From contig JASAND010032068.1 of NCBI GenBank assembly GCA_030248195.1, positions 62,001-126,000 of the forward strand: a stretch of DNA of 64,000 nucleotides. Reading direction: 5' to 3'. The DNA comes from Trissonchulus latispiculum. Taxonomy: Eukaryota; Nematoda; Enoplea; Enoplida; Ironidae. Position 1 is the stretch's first letter. Each line of letters opens with the position of its first letter. The notes below the pieces were generated by a model. It had not been told where the DNA came from and did no database searches. It was given only the letters and a program-made list of their open reading frames with translations. This document shows, in pieces, positions 10,019-21,681 of the stretch. Position numbers and translations under genes: made by a program.

Positions 10019-12758
10019 ATGTTGAGTCCTACCGCCATCGCCTATCTGATTGCGGCTCTGAGTGGCTGTGCCATCCTCAGCTGCATTCTTTCTGTGCCAC
10101 TTCTGTACCAGCAGGCCAACAGTCTACAGTCTGAAATTACTGGCAGAATTGATGTCTTTAAGGTAGAATTGTAAATCGATGATTATGAAATAATTTCTTT
10201 AATTCAATAATTAACGTTTTTAATTCTTTTTACTATATTGGTTAGTAGCGTTGTATATGTAGCTTTGTCAGTTTGTGTTGAATTACTTTCTCGTCTGTGT
10301 TAACTCGAGCAGTAGTAGTTAATAGCAGTTTCTTCAGAATTGTATATAAAATATAAAAAGTGTTAGGATTAATAAAATGAACAGTCAAGATTGAATGTTG
10401 ACCACAGTTGCAGTCTGAATTATTTGACATTTTAAATAGAAAGAATTAAGCAGAAAGAAAGATTATTGGTTTCATTTTCATTCGCATTTTGTACAAAGTT
10501 TTAGCTGTGTGAAAAGGTTGCAGACACTGTCTTACCAAAGATGTACAACTCGGGACCGATTGCGGTTCCTTAGTCTATAGGTGCATTCATAGTCGCGAAC
10601 GCAGAGAGACGCGCGTCGATGCCTCGGATTGCTATTGCAACATGCCGTTTTAACCGTTTAAACCTAATTGTAGCATATTCATGATCACGAACGCATGCAG
10701 ACGCTTACATACGCGCGTCTACTTGCGTCTGAAGCTATGAATGCACCTTAATAATAGAAGCAGACCTTAAGCATATTATCTCCACTACCGTCGTAACCCC
10801 TGAGCCAACTGGAAACTGAACTGTGAACTGTTAGAAATCCGTCGCTCCGTTGAAGCCAGCTCAGAGACCTTATAAAGCTTAACACTTCCAATCAGACTGC
10901 ATTATTCTGTCTATTTATCAACAGTTTTATTTATTTGTTTGTTGATCTGTTTGTTTGTTTGTTTTTGTAGGTGAAGGCCGACGGATTATGGGACGAGATG
11001 ATGGTGATCTCTTCTGGTGGATCAGTTTCCGGTCTCATGAGTCGCCTGAAGCGTCAGACCTACGGGACCAATGGGGGCGGCAATGGGGGTGGTAATGGAG
11101 GTGGTGTTGAAACTGTCTGTGGTAAGAGCTGAGAATCGAATTTAAAATTTTGTTGGAATTTCTCAGGGCCTTTTCAAGAAAGGGTAGAGTAGAGTTAAAA
11201 TTAACTCGATCCTTTTCAGGAAAGAGTTAAAATAGGGAAAGTCAAGCTTGAGTGGAGTTAAAAAGAGTTAAAACAGCTGATTTTAACTCAACTCTACTCT
11301 ACTCTACCCTTTCTTGAAAAGGCCCTCAGTTGTAAAATTAGGATAAATTTATAGTTGTGAGTCTGCACTTGACGTTAGATATACGTTTGGGTGTGAGACA
11401 GCTGTTGCAAAAAAACAAAAACACATACTCAGATGGTTAGATTAAGTTTAACTAAACTGTTTTCGAAGAAAACTTTGGCTTGCCAATTGAATTCTGAATA
11501 ACTCAGCAAATTATATGAATGAAAGAGGCAGACTAAAATCACACAGATGAATGAAATAAATTTATTGAAACCAAAAATTTTAACGTCACCTTTTCTACCC
11601 TTTCTACGGTGCTTTAACTCAAACACTCTCACTTTAACAGTTCATTACTCATTTTTTCTATTTAATTTTTCTCTGTTTTTTTCCACTTTCTTTCAGAATG
11701 CGACGCCGATCCATCCGCTGGGGCTTCCTGCCCATCCGGTCCGGCCGGCGGGCCCGGAAAGCCCGGTGAGCCCGGGGAAGACGGTGAACCCGGAGAAGCC
11801 GGCCAGCCGGGAATGGACGGAAGCCAGATGGCCGGCGCCACCGGACGGGGCTACGGAATCTCCATGAACTGCCCGGTCTGCCAGGCCGGCCCGCCTGGCG
11901 ATGATGGACCTCAGGGACCACCAGGTGAGCTTACCTTTCCGGTTTCTGTCCGGAAAGCATACGTTTGCGTTGCCATGATGCATGAAGCTATTTAGCGGCG
12001 ACTGCATTTGACAGACTGAGGACTTCCATAGGAGTAGAATAACGTAGATAAATAGAATAATAAATAAAATAATAAATAATAAATAGAATAAAGTAGAATT
12101 CCAAAAGTATAACAATTCCTGCCTGATGAAAAACCCAAACTTCTATATCATGTTGCAGGGATGTTAATTTTAACTTAAAAATGCTCAAAGTAAATCCTTG
12201 GAATTTTAAAAACTAAACGAGGACTATACATTTAATTAAAGACATGAGAAAAACTAAAAATCTAAAAAAAGCGGAACTTGGTTGCTTGAATGCTTCTTTT
12301 TTATATTTTCTGTTTATACAACTCTTTATGATCTGTTCTGTTTTGCAGGTCTGCCCGGAACACCCGGCGAAGACGGTACTCCTGGCGATCCTGGACCAGA
12401 AATCCCCGGCCCGCCCGGACCACCTGGTCCTCAGGGTCCAGCTGGCAAGCCAGGTGCCATGGGCGACAAGGGTATGACGGGTTACGACGGAGCAATGGCC
12501 GGAGCCGGCTCAAAGGGCAGTCCCGGATCCGCCGGACCACCTGGAGGTCAAGGTCCGCCCGGACCACCTGGCATGAGCTTCCCACCTGGTGACCCCGGCG
12601 CGCCAGGTCCCAGCGGCCGGCCCGGCGCCAATGGAGCTCCGGGTAATCCCGGGCCCAAGGGTAAACCCGGAAAACCTGGTCCTAAGGGAGAACCGGGTCA
12701 CTACTGCCCCTGCCCGCCTAAAGGTTCCAGTAACGGCTATCCCTCTGCGCGACGTTAA
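10019..12758 (+). CDS. Cuticle collagen (collagen B)
   Basis: Four exons: 10019-10162, 10971-11121, 11697-11924 and 12349-12758 (stop TAA 12756-12758), 310 residues, GT-AG introns, consistent phase. The N-terminus [18 protein letters not shown] and the following [11 protein letters not shown] form the Col_cuticle_N segment. Exon 2 gives [10 protein letters not shown] and a dibasic site LKRQ, then a Gly/Asn-rich linker (NGGGNGGG) not present in collagen A. Exons 3-4 hold Gly-X-Y blocks with Cys pairs SCPSG and NCPVCQAG and end [11 protein letters not shown] plus a short Ser/Arg tail. Exon number, exon phases and Cys spacing match collagen A, so the pair arose by inverted duplication. ATTAAA near 12917 may be its poly(A) signal. 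Introns 1 carries a short foldback element. Confidence 0.93.
10579..10748. mobile_element. Short CGCG-rich foldback element
   Basis: Ends AGGTGCATTCATAG (10579-10592) and CTATGAATGCACCT (10735-10748) are perfect 14-bp inverted repeats. The interior has GTCGCGAACGC, ACGCGCGTC and TACGCGCGTCT words, as in the elements at 31889 and 61388. It lies in intron 1 of collagen B. Confidence 0.8.
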
Positions 12759-12997
12759 AATCAGCCATGCCTCTAAAACAGCACTCTAACGAAACTGACT
12801 TGAGCATTCCCGAACTTTGTACATAACACTTGTTTGCAGCCTTCTTTGTTTGTTCCCGTCGTCACTGTGCGTTTTTGCTTGTTTTTGTTCCACAGTTCTA
12901 CAACGACGTTTGTCTCATTAAAATGCTTTTGCAGCACCTGCCGGATGAAAGCCACAGTCGAAGCTAAGCGAGGACAGCAGGCAAAATGAAGATCAAA

Positions 12998-13108
12998 AGG
13001 TCCTGGTTTCGTGGGTACAAGGGTACCTGACGCCTCCCGTTCGGACTTGTCCTCGGTTTCGGTGCTTCTACCACCCTGGAGGAACTTGTACCCACGAAAC
13101 CAGGACCT
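12998..13108. repeat. Perfect 24-bp inverted repeat (hairpin)
   Basis: Arms 12998-13021 and 13085-13108 are exact reverse complements (AGGTCCTGGTTTCGTGGG and the next six bases), with a 63-base loop. It is about 240 bp downstream of the collagen B stop. It could fold as a stem in a read-through transcript or be a tiny foldback element. Confidence 0.8.
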
Positions 13109-13156
13109 AGGAGAGCGAAGGGGAGAGGTGGTTCAGCTTTTCACTCACCATTGAAA

Positions 13157-13336
13157 GTAAAGAATTGGCCCAGCCGGGGATCGAACCAGAGCACTTCTGA
13201 TCTCGAGACAGACATGCTAACTAACTACACCACAGGACCATCAGCTGAACTCCCATATCAGGCTTATCAATCTTTCCTATGCCTGCTTCCCTTACACGCC
13301 TACGTACGCTTCTGGAGCTATGAAATCACCATCAAG
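13157..13336 (-). repeat. tRNA-like repeat followed by a foldback-element fragment
   Basis: On the minus strand 13236-13157 reads as a tRNA-like unit: GTGGTGTAGTTAGTTAGC, CTCGAGA anticodon-type loop (CGA) and GGTTCGATCCC. Six of seven acceptor pairs form, but it lacks the long variable arm expected for tRNA-Ser, so it is probably tRNA-derived repeat DNA. At 13295-13336 the words CACGCCTACGTACGC and CTATGAAATCACCAT match the right end of the CGCG-rich elements at 31889 and 61388. The rest of 12759-14184 shows no gene. Confidence 0.4.
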
Positions 13337-14429
13337 CTTAAGATCAGACTGGACTAAGGTTTGTCTAACCCCATTCGGAGAGTACGCTGCAAAGTGTGTA
13401 ATCGCTGAACCTCCTAAAATCGTTTCTGACTGGCAAAGTATCGGGACTAGGGGTTAGAAGTTGACTTATGGTTAAAGGATCTACTAACAATTCAAACATA
13501 CAAGTAATTAAATACAAACAATAATGAACATGACAGAAGCGCATATTTGTGCATTTTCATGACTTGTCGTGTTTGCAAAACATATAAAAATCAGCTTTGA
13601 TTAAATCCGTTGCTATTTGATGTAAGTATCGTAATGAGTAAATGTGGTGCTATCTGTAATATACGCTGTATTACGCAAGTGTAGCGAAGACAACATGACT
13701 AACAACAAATGGTTAAAAGATTATTATACCGATTGCCGGTTACCACCCAACCTGAATAAGCACTAAGCACTTTGAGTATCAAACTTCGCACAGCTTTAAA
13801 TAATTTCACTTATATTTTAATTTTTATTACGAATGCTTAGAAAAACGATGAGCAGAAAAATAGTTACACAGAAAAATCTACCCGTCTTCCATTGAGCTCC
13901 AATCAAGATGAGGTGGGGCTGGCCTTTACATTATTAATTTCAAATGGCATATGACCATAGCTTACTCATACTCCATAGTTAGGACAACCAGGCAGGAGCT
14001 CCAGGGAATAGTTCTCCCTGGGTAAGAGCGCTCACAGCGCCCATTGGCTCTCTCCTGTTCCAATTAAAGCTTCGGCCTTAATGACTGCAGGCAGGCGTTT
14101 TTCATTATTTCTTTATGATACATTACGACATGCATAGACATGCATTACTAAACATATATTATTAATCCCGAAAACTGCTTGACTTTACTTTCTTGTTTCA
14201 GTAGAAAACGGCGCAACTACAGTTTTTCCTGGAATGAATTTTTGAAAAACGACTCTCATTTGTACATTCCTGGCGTAGTATATAAAAGTATTACAGAGTG
14301 AGTTCCACTGAACCAAAGTTAACAAACTCTTTATAACCAGCAGCGGTGTCTTTTCAAGAAAAAGCGGCAAAATGAAATTTATCAAAGATGTCGAAATTAC
14401 ATAGAAAACTAGGGTAGTCATTGATACTA

Positions 14430-15593
14430 AAGTCTGACCAAAAATTCTTGGAACCGAAATGTGAGCGGCTGTCCTGAGTTATCATTTGAAGGTAGCCTAT
14501 ACAATGTATATATTTTCCGAATCCTCAGGAACCCGAGATTTCGAAAATCCAAAAAATTCCGAAATTCCGGATTTCAATCACGGAAAATTTAAAATTTTTT
14601 GTTTTTCGCCAAATTTTTATCGCAATCAAAATTTAGTTCTCACAGTCGAATAGAGCTGGTCCCGCTACACATTTTTGCTCTTAGAAGCTTTTCACGAAAA
14701 TGCACCCAATTTCCGGAATTCCGGGTTTTCTAAATTACCGGATTTTAAAAATTTCCTCCAATACCCTCAAGATGGGTATCATTCGAAAGCTCTTATCGAG
14801 CTGAACAACTTTTGTAATAGAACGAACTCGTGAAAATGCACTCAATTCCCGGAATTCGCGAAAACCTGATTTTCCGGATTTTAAAAATATTCTCCAATAA
14901 CCACAATATGGGTATCATTCGGAAACCCTTAATGAGCTGAACAAATCTTGTAATAGAACCAATGTCTGAAAATGCACCTAAATCCCGGAATTCACAAATT
15001 CGGATTTCACTCTAGCTTGGAAATTTTTCGTGAATTCCGAGAACTGGGCTCATTTCTGCAAGTTGGTTCTATTACAAGATTTGTTCAGCTCATCAAGAGC
15101 TCTCGAATGATACCCATATTGTGGGTATTGGAGAAAATTTTAAAATCCGGAAAATCCGGTTTTCTCGAATTCCGGAATTGTGTGCATTTTCACGAGTTCG
15201 TTCTATTACAAAAGTTGTTCAGCCCGATAAGAGCTTTCGAATGATACCCATCTTGTGGGTATTGGAGGAAATTTTTAAAATCCGGTAATTTAGAAAACCC
15301 GGAATTCCGGAAATTGGGTGTATTTTCGTGAAAAGCTTCTAAGAGCAAAATTGTGTAGCAGGACCGTCTCTAATCGACTGTGAGAACCAAATTTTGACTG
15401 CGATAAAAATTGGGCAAAAAACCAAAAATTTTAAATTTTCCGTGAATGAATTCAGGAATTTCGGATTTTTTCGAATTTTCGAAATCTCGGGTTCCTGAGG
15501 ATTCGAAAAATATATACATTGTATAGGCTACCTTCAAATGATAACTCAGGACAGCCGCTCACATTTCGGTTCCAAGAATTTTTGGTCAGACTT
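14430..15593. mobile_element. Long palindromic element inserted in receptor exon (TA duplication)
   Basis: The element starts AAGTCTGACC and ends GGTCAGACTT. Its two halves are inverted copies over about 570 bp each, meeting near 15010. It is flanked by TA at 14428-14429 and 15594-15595, and one TA is needed to restore the receptor reading frame, so TA is the duplicated target. That points to a Tc1/mariner-type non-autonomous element. No transposase frame is present. Confidence 0.9.
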
Positions 15594-16431
15594 TAGTGTT
15601 ACAATTGCAGTGAGCCGCTTTTGCTTTTGAATTTCCGGGCCCGATTTAACAGCTGTTTTTCTCGTTCGAAATAAAATGACCACCCCGATATACAGGAGAA
15701 CACTTCCAAATGCGCAAATAGTAGATAGCCTAACACTGAATAGCTGATACTTAATTCCGAAAGCAAATGTTGGAATACATCGGGGAATGGAATGGGTTTT
15801 CTCAGCAGCAGCCAAACCATAGCCAACTCCAACAGACACAGCACAAAATACAAAAGGAAGGACTACCATGAGAATTGAGTAGCCAGTTTTCAAGTTGACA
15901 TAAACTGCAATGTGACCTACGCAAATTAACCTGTCCAATGTAACTACCAATAACATCAAATTTTGATACTGACCCCCAAACATATAGGCCATCGTTTCTG
16001 GTCGCTGCAGGCACTCCAGAGAGTTCAGTGCCGACGGCTTGCTGAAAGATTTAACATTTAATAGCTTAAATTAAATTAAATTAAATTATTTTAAATTATA
16101 TTATAATTAATTAAATTATAAATTAAATTATAACAAAATCATTTAAAGTTTTGAGGACGACTACAACTACTGAAATTGACGTTTTCACTGTTGACTTCTT
16201 AAATCTACAATTATTTTGCTACTATGGGATTATTTTATTTTATTATTTTTAGTGAGCATAGGAGCGAAATCAATCGCTTTTATATCTTCTCTCCATTTAT
16301 GCGGCCTCTCGATGTTTAGTAGTCCAGTAGTAAACCTTAGTTTTATCTAGTTAGCTAGATGAGGCCAAAATTAACTAATCACTAAAACTTGGCGTCAAAC
16401 CATGCAATCTAATCTGGCGCTGCTCTCTGAG

Positions 16432-16881
16432 TAGAGATGGGGATTTTGGCTCGCGGCTCGGCTCGGCTCGGCTCGGCTCGCGAGCCGAGCCGAGCCGAGC
16501 CGAGCCGGCAACAATGTCTCCCGAGCCGAGCCGAGCCGAGCCGGAAAATTGAAACTCCGAGCCGAGCAGAGCTGAGCCGACAAAAACCAAAAATCGGAAT
16601 TCAACCAAATTTCCTTGTCATATTTCAGAACTTCTTCAAACAGAATGACCATCAGTGAAGACTGTTTTTAGTTTTCAATTTTGCATCCTAAATTTAAATT
16701 TTCTTTAGCTTTTTTAATACCTTCCAATCCAAGCGAATTTCAAGCTTGGTGAGCCGAGCCGAGCCGAGCCGACCCACTTTCAAAATCTTCTCGAGCCGAG
16801 CCGAGCCGAGCCAACCTCATTTTCTCGCGAGCCGAGCCGAGCCGAGCCGAGCCGGAAAAGTCCGGCCCGTCCTCATCTCTA
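16432..16881. mobile_element. hAT-type MITE filled with GAGCC repeats
   Basis: Terminal repeats TAGAGATG and CATCTCTA are flanked by an exact 8-bp duplication TCTCTGAG (16424-16431 and 16882-16889), the hAT signature. Internally both ends hold arrays of GAGCC pentamers or their complement GGCTC (16449-16506, 16751-16774, 16793-16812, 16828-16855), so the arms can pair. It is in intron 1 of the broken receptor gene. Confidence 0.9.
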
Positions 16882-17339
16882 TCTCTGAGTCAGCAAGAGA
16901 CAGAGTGAGAGGTGACAGCCTCTGTACTTATCACATAAATAAAATCTAAACAAATCTTCAGATGAAATGTCATTTGAAAACATAGCAATCGTGTAAATTG
17001 TTCACCATATTCGTCCACCTTAGCTGCCAACTTGCCTGCCAATCCTTGCCAATGCAAGACTTCGAAAGGACGAGAAGAAAAACGCAAATCCTTTGACTAC
17101 ATCTCCTAGTGCCAGACCCGCCAGCTGGTAGTATTCTTTGTTGTGAAGTTGCTTAGTCGCAATGATGACTGCAATAATGAGCAAATTTGCACTAAGGATT
17201 AGCAGACCCTGAGCTATCCAAATAACATCAAACAGTACATTTATCATGACAGGCGCTGGGATACCGATCGTTGCTTCGGACACGTTATTCATCACAGTTG
17301 AACCAGTTGAAACAGTAACCTAAAGTTAATAGCAAATAT

Positions 17340-17740
17340 AGCAAGATGGAATGAATCTTCTTTACTTTGTGGGATATTACTCACTGAATGGGCTGATCTC
17401 AAGTCCGCAACAGCGCAGCATAGAATTATAATAAATGTTGTTTTCTGTGAGAAGCGCGACGGCGCATTCATTTCAGTCAGACTACGAAATAAATTGCTGA
17501 TTTTTGAAATCTTTTTAAAAATTGTAATTGGAATGATAAAGCTGATTTCTTTTTGCTAGTAGCTGTGGGATATTAGCCATTGTATGAGTAAATTCAGCTG
17601 CGCAACAGCGCAGCAGTGTGGCGCAGAAGCGCATTGTTCTCATAAAGTTAGCGCAACAGTGCGTCTAAATTATTGAATGTCCAAGAATTCAAAAGTTTAC
17701 TTATGCGTGAATGGTAAAGCTGATTTCTTTTCTGAGCTAG
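17340..17740. repeat. Imperfect tandem duplication, about 180 bp
   Basis: GTGGGATATTA, then GCAACAGCGCAGCA recurs at about 17370-17420 and 17567-17620, and GCTGATTTCTTTT recurs at about 17541 and 17719. Non-coding; upstream of the receptor pseudogene. Confidence 0.6.
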
Positions 17741-17761
17741 CTACAGCAGTAGTTTTGCAAC

Positions 17762-19230
17762 TATAAAAGGAAGCTTCGCGAAGAATTCAGGGCAGTTGTG
17801 TCAATTTTTGGTTGGGGAGCAGTCGGTTTTTGTTGGGTAGGTTTTTGTCAAAGTTGGGCTCTCGAAATTTAGTAGGTTTTGCCAATATTGTAGTTTGTCT
17901 TTGAGCGATGATCTGAAATAGTTTTCTTGTTTTACTCAAGTTTGTCGTAATTTTTGCAAAGTAAAGTCACGTTATGGTTTTCTCCTTTCTAAGTTATTTT
18001 AGGGCTCTTTTATATTCGAATCTACCAGTCGCTCTAGTTCTCAGGATCTGCCGTACGCAAATCATTTGAAGAAAAATTTTGGGGGCCTGTCACCCGGTCT
18101 CAAACTGGGGCTTCCCGCCCCCAGGTTTCGCAGTCTGCTGGTCCCCAACCTTCCACGTCTCAGTGTGGGGGACCCCAGGTCCTCCAAAATTCGGAACCTC
18201 CTGAAATTTATGTTTCTGGTGCAGAAACTACTGTGAAATCTTTGTCTGGGGGCCAGAATTGCTGCAATCCTCAAACCCGCAAGAGGAGGAACATGCCCCA
18301 GCTACAGATCCTCAATATAACATGTTTGACGATTCAGTGGAAATTGAAGAGGAGGACCAACATGAAGCACGGCTTTTGACCGCCATGCAATCTTATTTGG
18401 ATAAAAGGTTAGAAGATCTGGGACTTTCGTCAATGTCAGTTTCCGAGGTTTTGGGCGAGAGAAATTTGGGGGGGGCCCGCTCAAACGGGTGAAAATAATT
18501 TTGAATCCCCCCCAAATCAAAATAATGGGGATGATTCAATTTTGTTGACAAATTCTGAGCCTCCTCGCTTCTGGGGGTATTGCAGCTTCTGTCCCTCCGC
18601 AAAATTCTGGTGGTTCCGGTGGGGGGGGGGGCGCAGTCAGGTCCCAATCTGTGCCGTTCGGGTGGGGGGTTCCTACTTCCTCCGCTCCCAGTCAGTTTCT
18701 GAATCCAGATTTGGGTCGGTATTGGCATCCACAGCCAAGTTCTGTACCGGGTTTTTCTCAAAGCCACTGTCAGGCGAATCTCCCCCAAAATCAGCCGGGA
18801 CCATCTAGGTTGGGGGTCCCAAGCATACGTGTGCTTGGGGGGGTTTGGGGGGGGGGGGGTTTGCACCCCCCCCTAGACCTGAGCTAACCCCCCCCCCCCG
18901 CCCAGAGGGGTCCCTTACCCCCCCAGAATCCGGATTTTTCCCGTAAAAAACGGAAAAATCCGGTTTTTCGGCGGCCGTCGGCCGCCCTTAACCTCCCTTC
19001 CAGAATTTTCCCTCCTGCACATGTCTGGTCCCAAGTTTGGCAAATCCAAATCGGGGGGCTCTACGAATTCCCCGCCAACCTCAAGTTTTTTCGCAACAGT
19101 ATAGTCAATATCAGACTCCTCCCCATCCCCCTCAGTATATGTACGTACCGCAAAATTCTCAGTTTGTGCCGTCCTCGGCACAGCAGTTTTATTGTGTTTT
19201 TGATGCTTACGGAAATCCAATGTACGTAAC
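17762..19230 (+). mobile_element. Retroelement remnant with gag-like protein, G-run frameshifts
   Basis: A TATA box (TATAAAA, 17762-17768) precedes a plus-strand region whose reading frame can be followed in pieces: FWGPVTRSQTGASRPQVS from about 18070, then NPQEEEHAPATDPQYNM and SYLDKRLEDLGLSSMSV (18270-18470), then GENNFESPPNQNNGDDS (about 18490-18540), then LNPDLGRYWHPQPSSVPG (18700-18780), then VFSQQYSQYQTPPHPPQ and QQFYCVFDAYGNPMY up to a GTACGTAACT donor-like site near 19220. The pieces are rich in Ser, Pro, Gln and Gly, like retroelement Gag N-termini. The breaks fall at or next to runs of G or C (up to 13 long). No reverse transcriptase or LTR is seen. Minus-strand frames here are antisense shadows. 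Confidence 0.5.
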
Positions 19231-19855
19231 TATATATATATATAACGTATACGAACCGAGCAATTGTTTATTGTAAAGTATTCTTTTATTAGGCAAGTTA
19301 CATGACTTTCCTACATAGCTGTGGCGCTAGCTTTATGAATATAAAACGAATCGCAAAGTTGAAGTTGGGAGGTTTGTCTGGAGAATTCGGTTGGAGGTTT
19401 TGTTGGAGTTGAGTCATTTTCGGGAGTGGACCGGACCGAACTGGGTCATGAAACTGAGCTTTTGCTTTTTTAGTATTTTATTTTGGTCTGTCACATTCTC
19501 CTGCTCTGGTTATTTTGTGTACGGTTTTGAACTTTTGACTAGTGTGCTAAACTTTGTATGGTCGTCACTATATAAAGTCATGATGTGGTATCGAATTTTC
19601 ATGGGAAATGACTTTTCTAAATTAGGCTAGTCGAGCAAATTAGGGTCCCTCATCTGTAAAAAAACATCCTCTCTGCACTTTCGCGCATCTCTGGTATTTT
19701 TCCAGACCTAGGCATCACACACCGTGCAGCAATCTGCAATCATTTACTGAGTCTTAGTGTTTCATTTAATGAAATACCCACAGTAACCTACAACTGCATT
19801 TAACCAGTTTATTTTAAGGTATCGAAACATCATTTAAAAATTAAAATTATTACCA
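19231..19855. other. Gene-free spacer
   Basis: A short TA microsatellite and a TATA-like ATATAAAACGA (about 19339) are present. A 79-residue frame at 19391 has no recognisable features. Confidence 0.3.
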
Positions 19856-20074
19856 GTGTCTCTGGACTATAACATGGCTCCTGGTTTGCCTTCGCATTTT
19901 TTGAATTATTTAAAATATTGTCCGTTTGATGTTGGGGGCTTTAACGTAGAGCTTGCCTTGTCGAAGGATTCTATTAAAGATTTAATTAAATTAAACGCAA
20001 CCAAAGCTAAGCAGTTTAAATCTTGTTTATATTACATATTCAGCACTCTTCGAAATAATTTAGTGATCGCCTGA
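19856..20074 (+). CDS. Possible short exon, unknown protein
   Basis: An open frame after an acceptor-like TTACCAG (ends 19855) encodes LDYNMAPGLPSHFLNYLK, then DVGGFNVELALSKDSIKDLI and ends NNLVIA. Composition is protein-like, amphipathic and lysine-rich. It may be the continuation of the retroelement-like reading upstream. No family recognised; may be chance. Confidence 0.25.
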   Translation: MSLDYNMAPGLPSHFLNYLKYCPFDVGGFNVELALSKDSIKDLIKLNATKAKQFKSCLYYIFSTLRNNLVIA

Positions 20075-20843
20075 AAATATTAAATTCTCTCCACTGAACA
20101 AAACTCCTGTATATTAGAGCAAGTCTGTCTACCTTCTGCGTAGAAAGCGAATGCTTGCGATATGTCGCAATAAAAGTACTCTTTCGCCACTGCGTTTATT
20201 CCAACTCTTCCAACTGCAAAAAACGTTTGGCGCACTTAAGCGAATGAAAAATTAATTTCTTGCTGCGACAAAATTCGCACCCTTTAGTCTTACCCTTTTT
20301 TGTGAAAGGTTAACGGGCTTTGTCTTCTACCTGACATTTGCCCATTCTATTGCTGGCTTCAGTAATAACTGATGCGATGTTCATTACTGATTCAAACAAG
20401 CGATAGCACGCAACAGTTTGAGAGATTTTTGCTACCATTCAAAAAGAAACAGCTGTCATCTAGAGCTAATGCAAATGTGACATTATAACAGCAATCTATA
20501 TATAATTTCTTTCTCATTTATTCCTCATTCCAAAAAAACCGAATAATCTCCGTAGCCAAGTGATTTCTTATTCAAGTCGATACAGTGGAGGATTATGTCA
20601 AGTCTTAAAAGACAGTTCTAGCACATTTCTGATTTTCTGACTCCCCCTTGTCATCCATGGTCTGAGAGTTAAGTGGCGGCCGCCTACTGGCAGAGCTCCG
20701 AGGTGCGTGACTGACAAATCTCCATCACTGCAAAATGTTTCGGGTAATTGTAGAGACAATTAATATTCTGTATCAGCTAGCTACTACCGTTAAAGTAACG
20801 TCTATACTGAAGACTGACATTATTCCTACCCTGGTGTAAGACC

Positions 20844-21058
20844 AAGAGATTGGCCTTCCCACTTTGAAATCAGTATCTGTTGATTTTCTAAAAAAAACCG
20901 TTAACCAGAAAAGATTACTGAACACGGGGAAAGGCACAAAAGCTGCCGAACCAACTTTTGAAACCCTGGTTAGCGAATACAGAACGAGTCAGCGGATGAG
21001 AAAAGTAGATAACAAAATAACTCAACAACTGAAGCACCTGTCAGACCGGCACAAATGA
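20844..21058 (+). CDS. Possible C-terminal exon, unknown charged protein
   Basis: An open frame without a start codon, after acceptor-like GTGTAAG, encodes LKSVSVDFLKKTVNQK, AEPTFETLVSEYRTSQ and ends KHLSDRHK. It is strongly charged and would form helices. No family recognised. The stretch 20075-20840 shows nothing else. Confidence 0.25.
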
Positions 21059-21084
21059 AAGCTAAAAGTAAAGAAATGCTTCTA

Positions 21085-21130
21085 TGAGAAAGTATATATA
21101 TATGTATATATATATATATATATATATGAA
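21085..21130. repeat. TA-dinucleotide microsatellite
   Basis: About 46 bases of alternating TA with one G interruption. Confidence 0.9.
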
Positions 21131-21681
21131 ATTTCTATCAACTCTGTTGCTTGTCGATTGTAAGTACATATTCGCATTTTCGGATGGCAGAAAACATAAA
21201 CGATCGGTTGCACTTCAACCCCGACAACCATTCAGTGGGCTGGCTTAAGTTCTGTGTCATTCATCCATCCCGATGATTTAATAGGTCACAAAAACATGCA
21301 CCCCCGATCAGCTAAATGTCTACGCCGAGATAATTGCATCGTAACCGGACAGATGCATGCCTGTCCAAAGTGAGGCAGGACTTCTCCCAACGTCCCCAAG
21401 AGGGACAGCTGCTGTCTTGATATCATTAAATATGAAGAAAAACAACTTTAGAAAACGTAGAGACCGCATTCTTTACTGCATAAAGTTTGTTGTTATATGC
21501 TTTATTTGAGTTTGACCAGTGCATCTTGTGCAACTCAATTTGGGTTTTCAGTAAGCTTGGAAACAGAAACCAGATAAGACCAGTTATCTCGATTGATTTT
21601 TGATGTGTTAAGAACCTTGTTTGTTGTAAACAGGTTAACTATTCGGTTTTGTTGATTGCTTTGAATGACGGTCTTGCTTAA

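Larger units (their letters stand above)
14185..17292 (-). pseudogene. Nematode seven-TM receptor gene broken by a transposon
   Basis: Exon 1 is 17292-17036 (MNNVSEATIGIPAPV onward, TM1-TM2), joined by a GC-AG intron (CAG|GCAAGT) to exon 2 at 16041. Exon 2 encodes TM3 with LDRLICVG in place of DRY, TM4, TM5 and part of TM6. At 15594 the frame runs into the palindromic element 14430-15593. The TM6-TM7 part resumes in frame at 14427 and ends at the stop 14187-14185 (RNVQMRVVFQKF near the end). Without the element the two halves join in frame into about 315 residues, closely matching the intact paralogue at 29801-30889. With it, translation ends after about 17 element-encoded residues, lacking TM6 completion and TM7. 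It is a rhodopsin-like nematode chemoreceptor-type GPCR, possibly Srsx. Intron 1 also holds a hAT-type element. Confidence 0.85.

Noticed and set aside
16375..16949. Frames repeating SRAEP or ARLGSA
   Set aside because: Direct product of GAGCC pentamer arrays in a hAT-type element.
18393..18866. Minus-strand Pro-rich frame of 157 residues
   Set aside because: Antisense of the gag-like region; composition arises from C runs.
19391..19630. 79-residue aromatic-rich frame
   Set aside because: No conserved pattern; low-complexity hydrophobic composition only.
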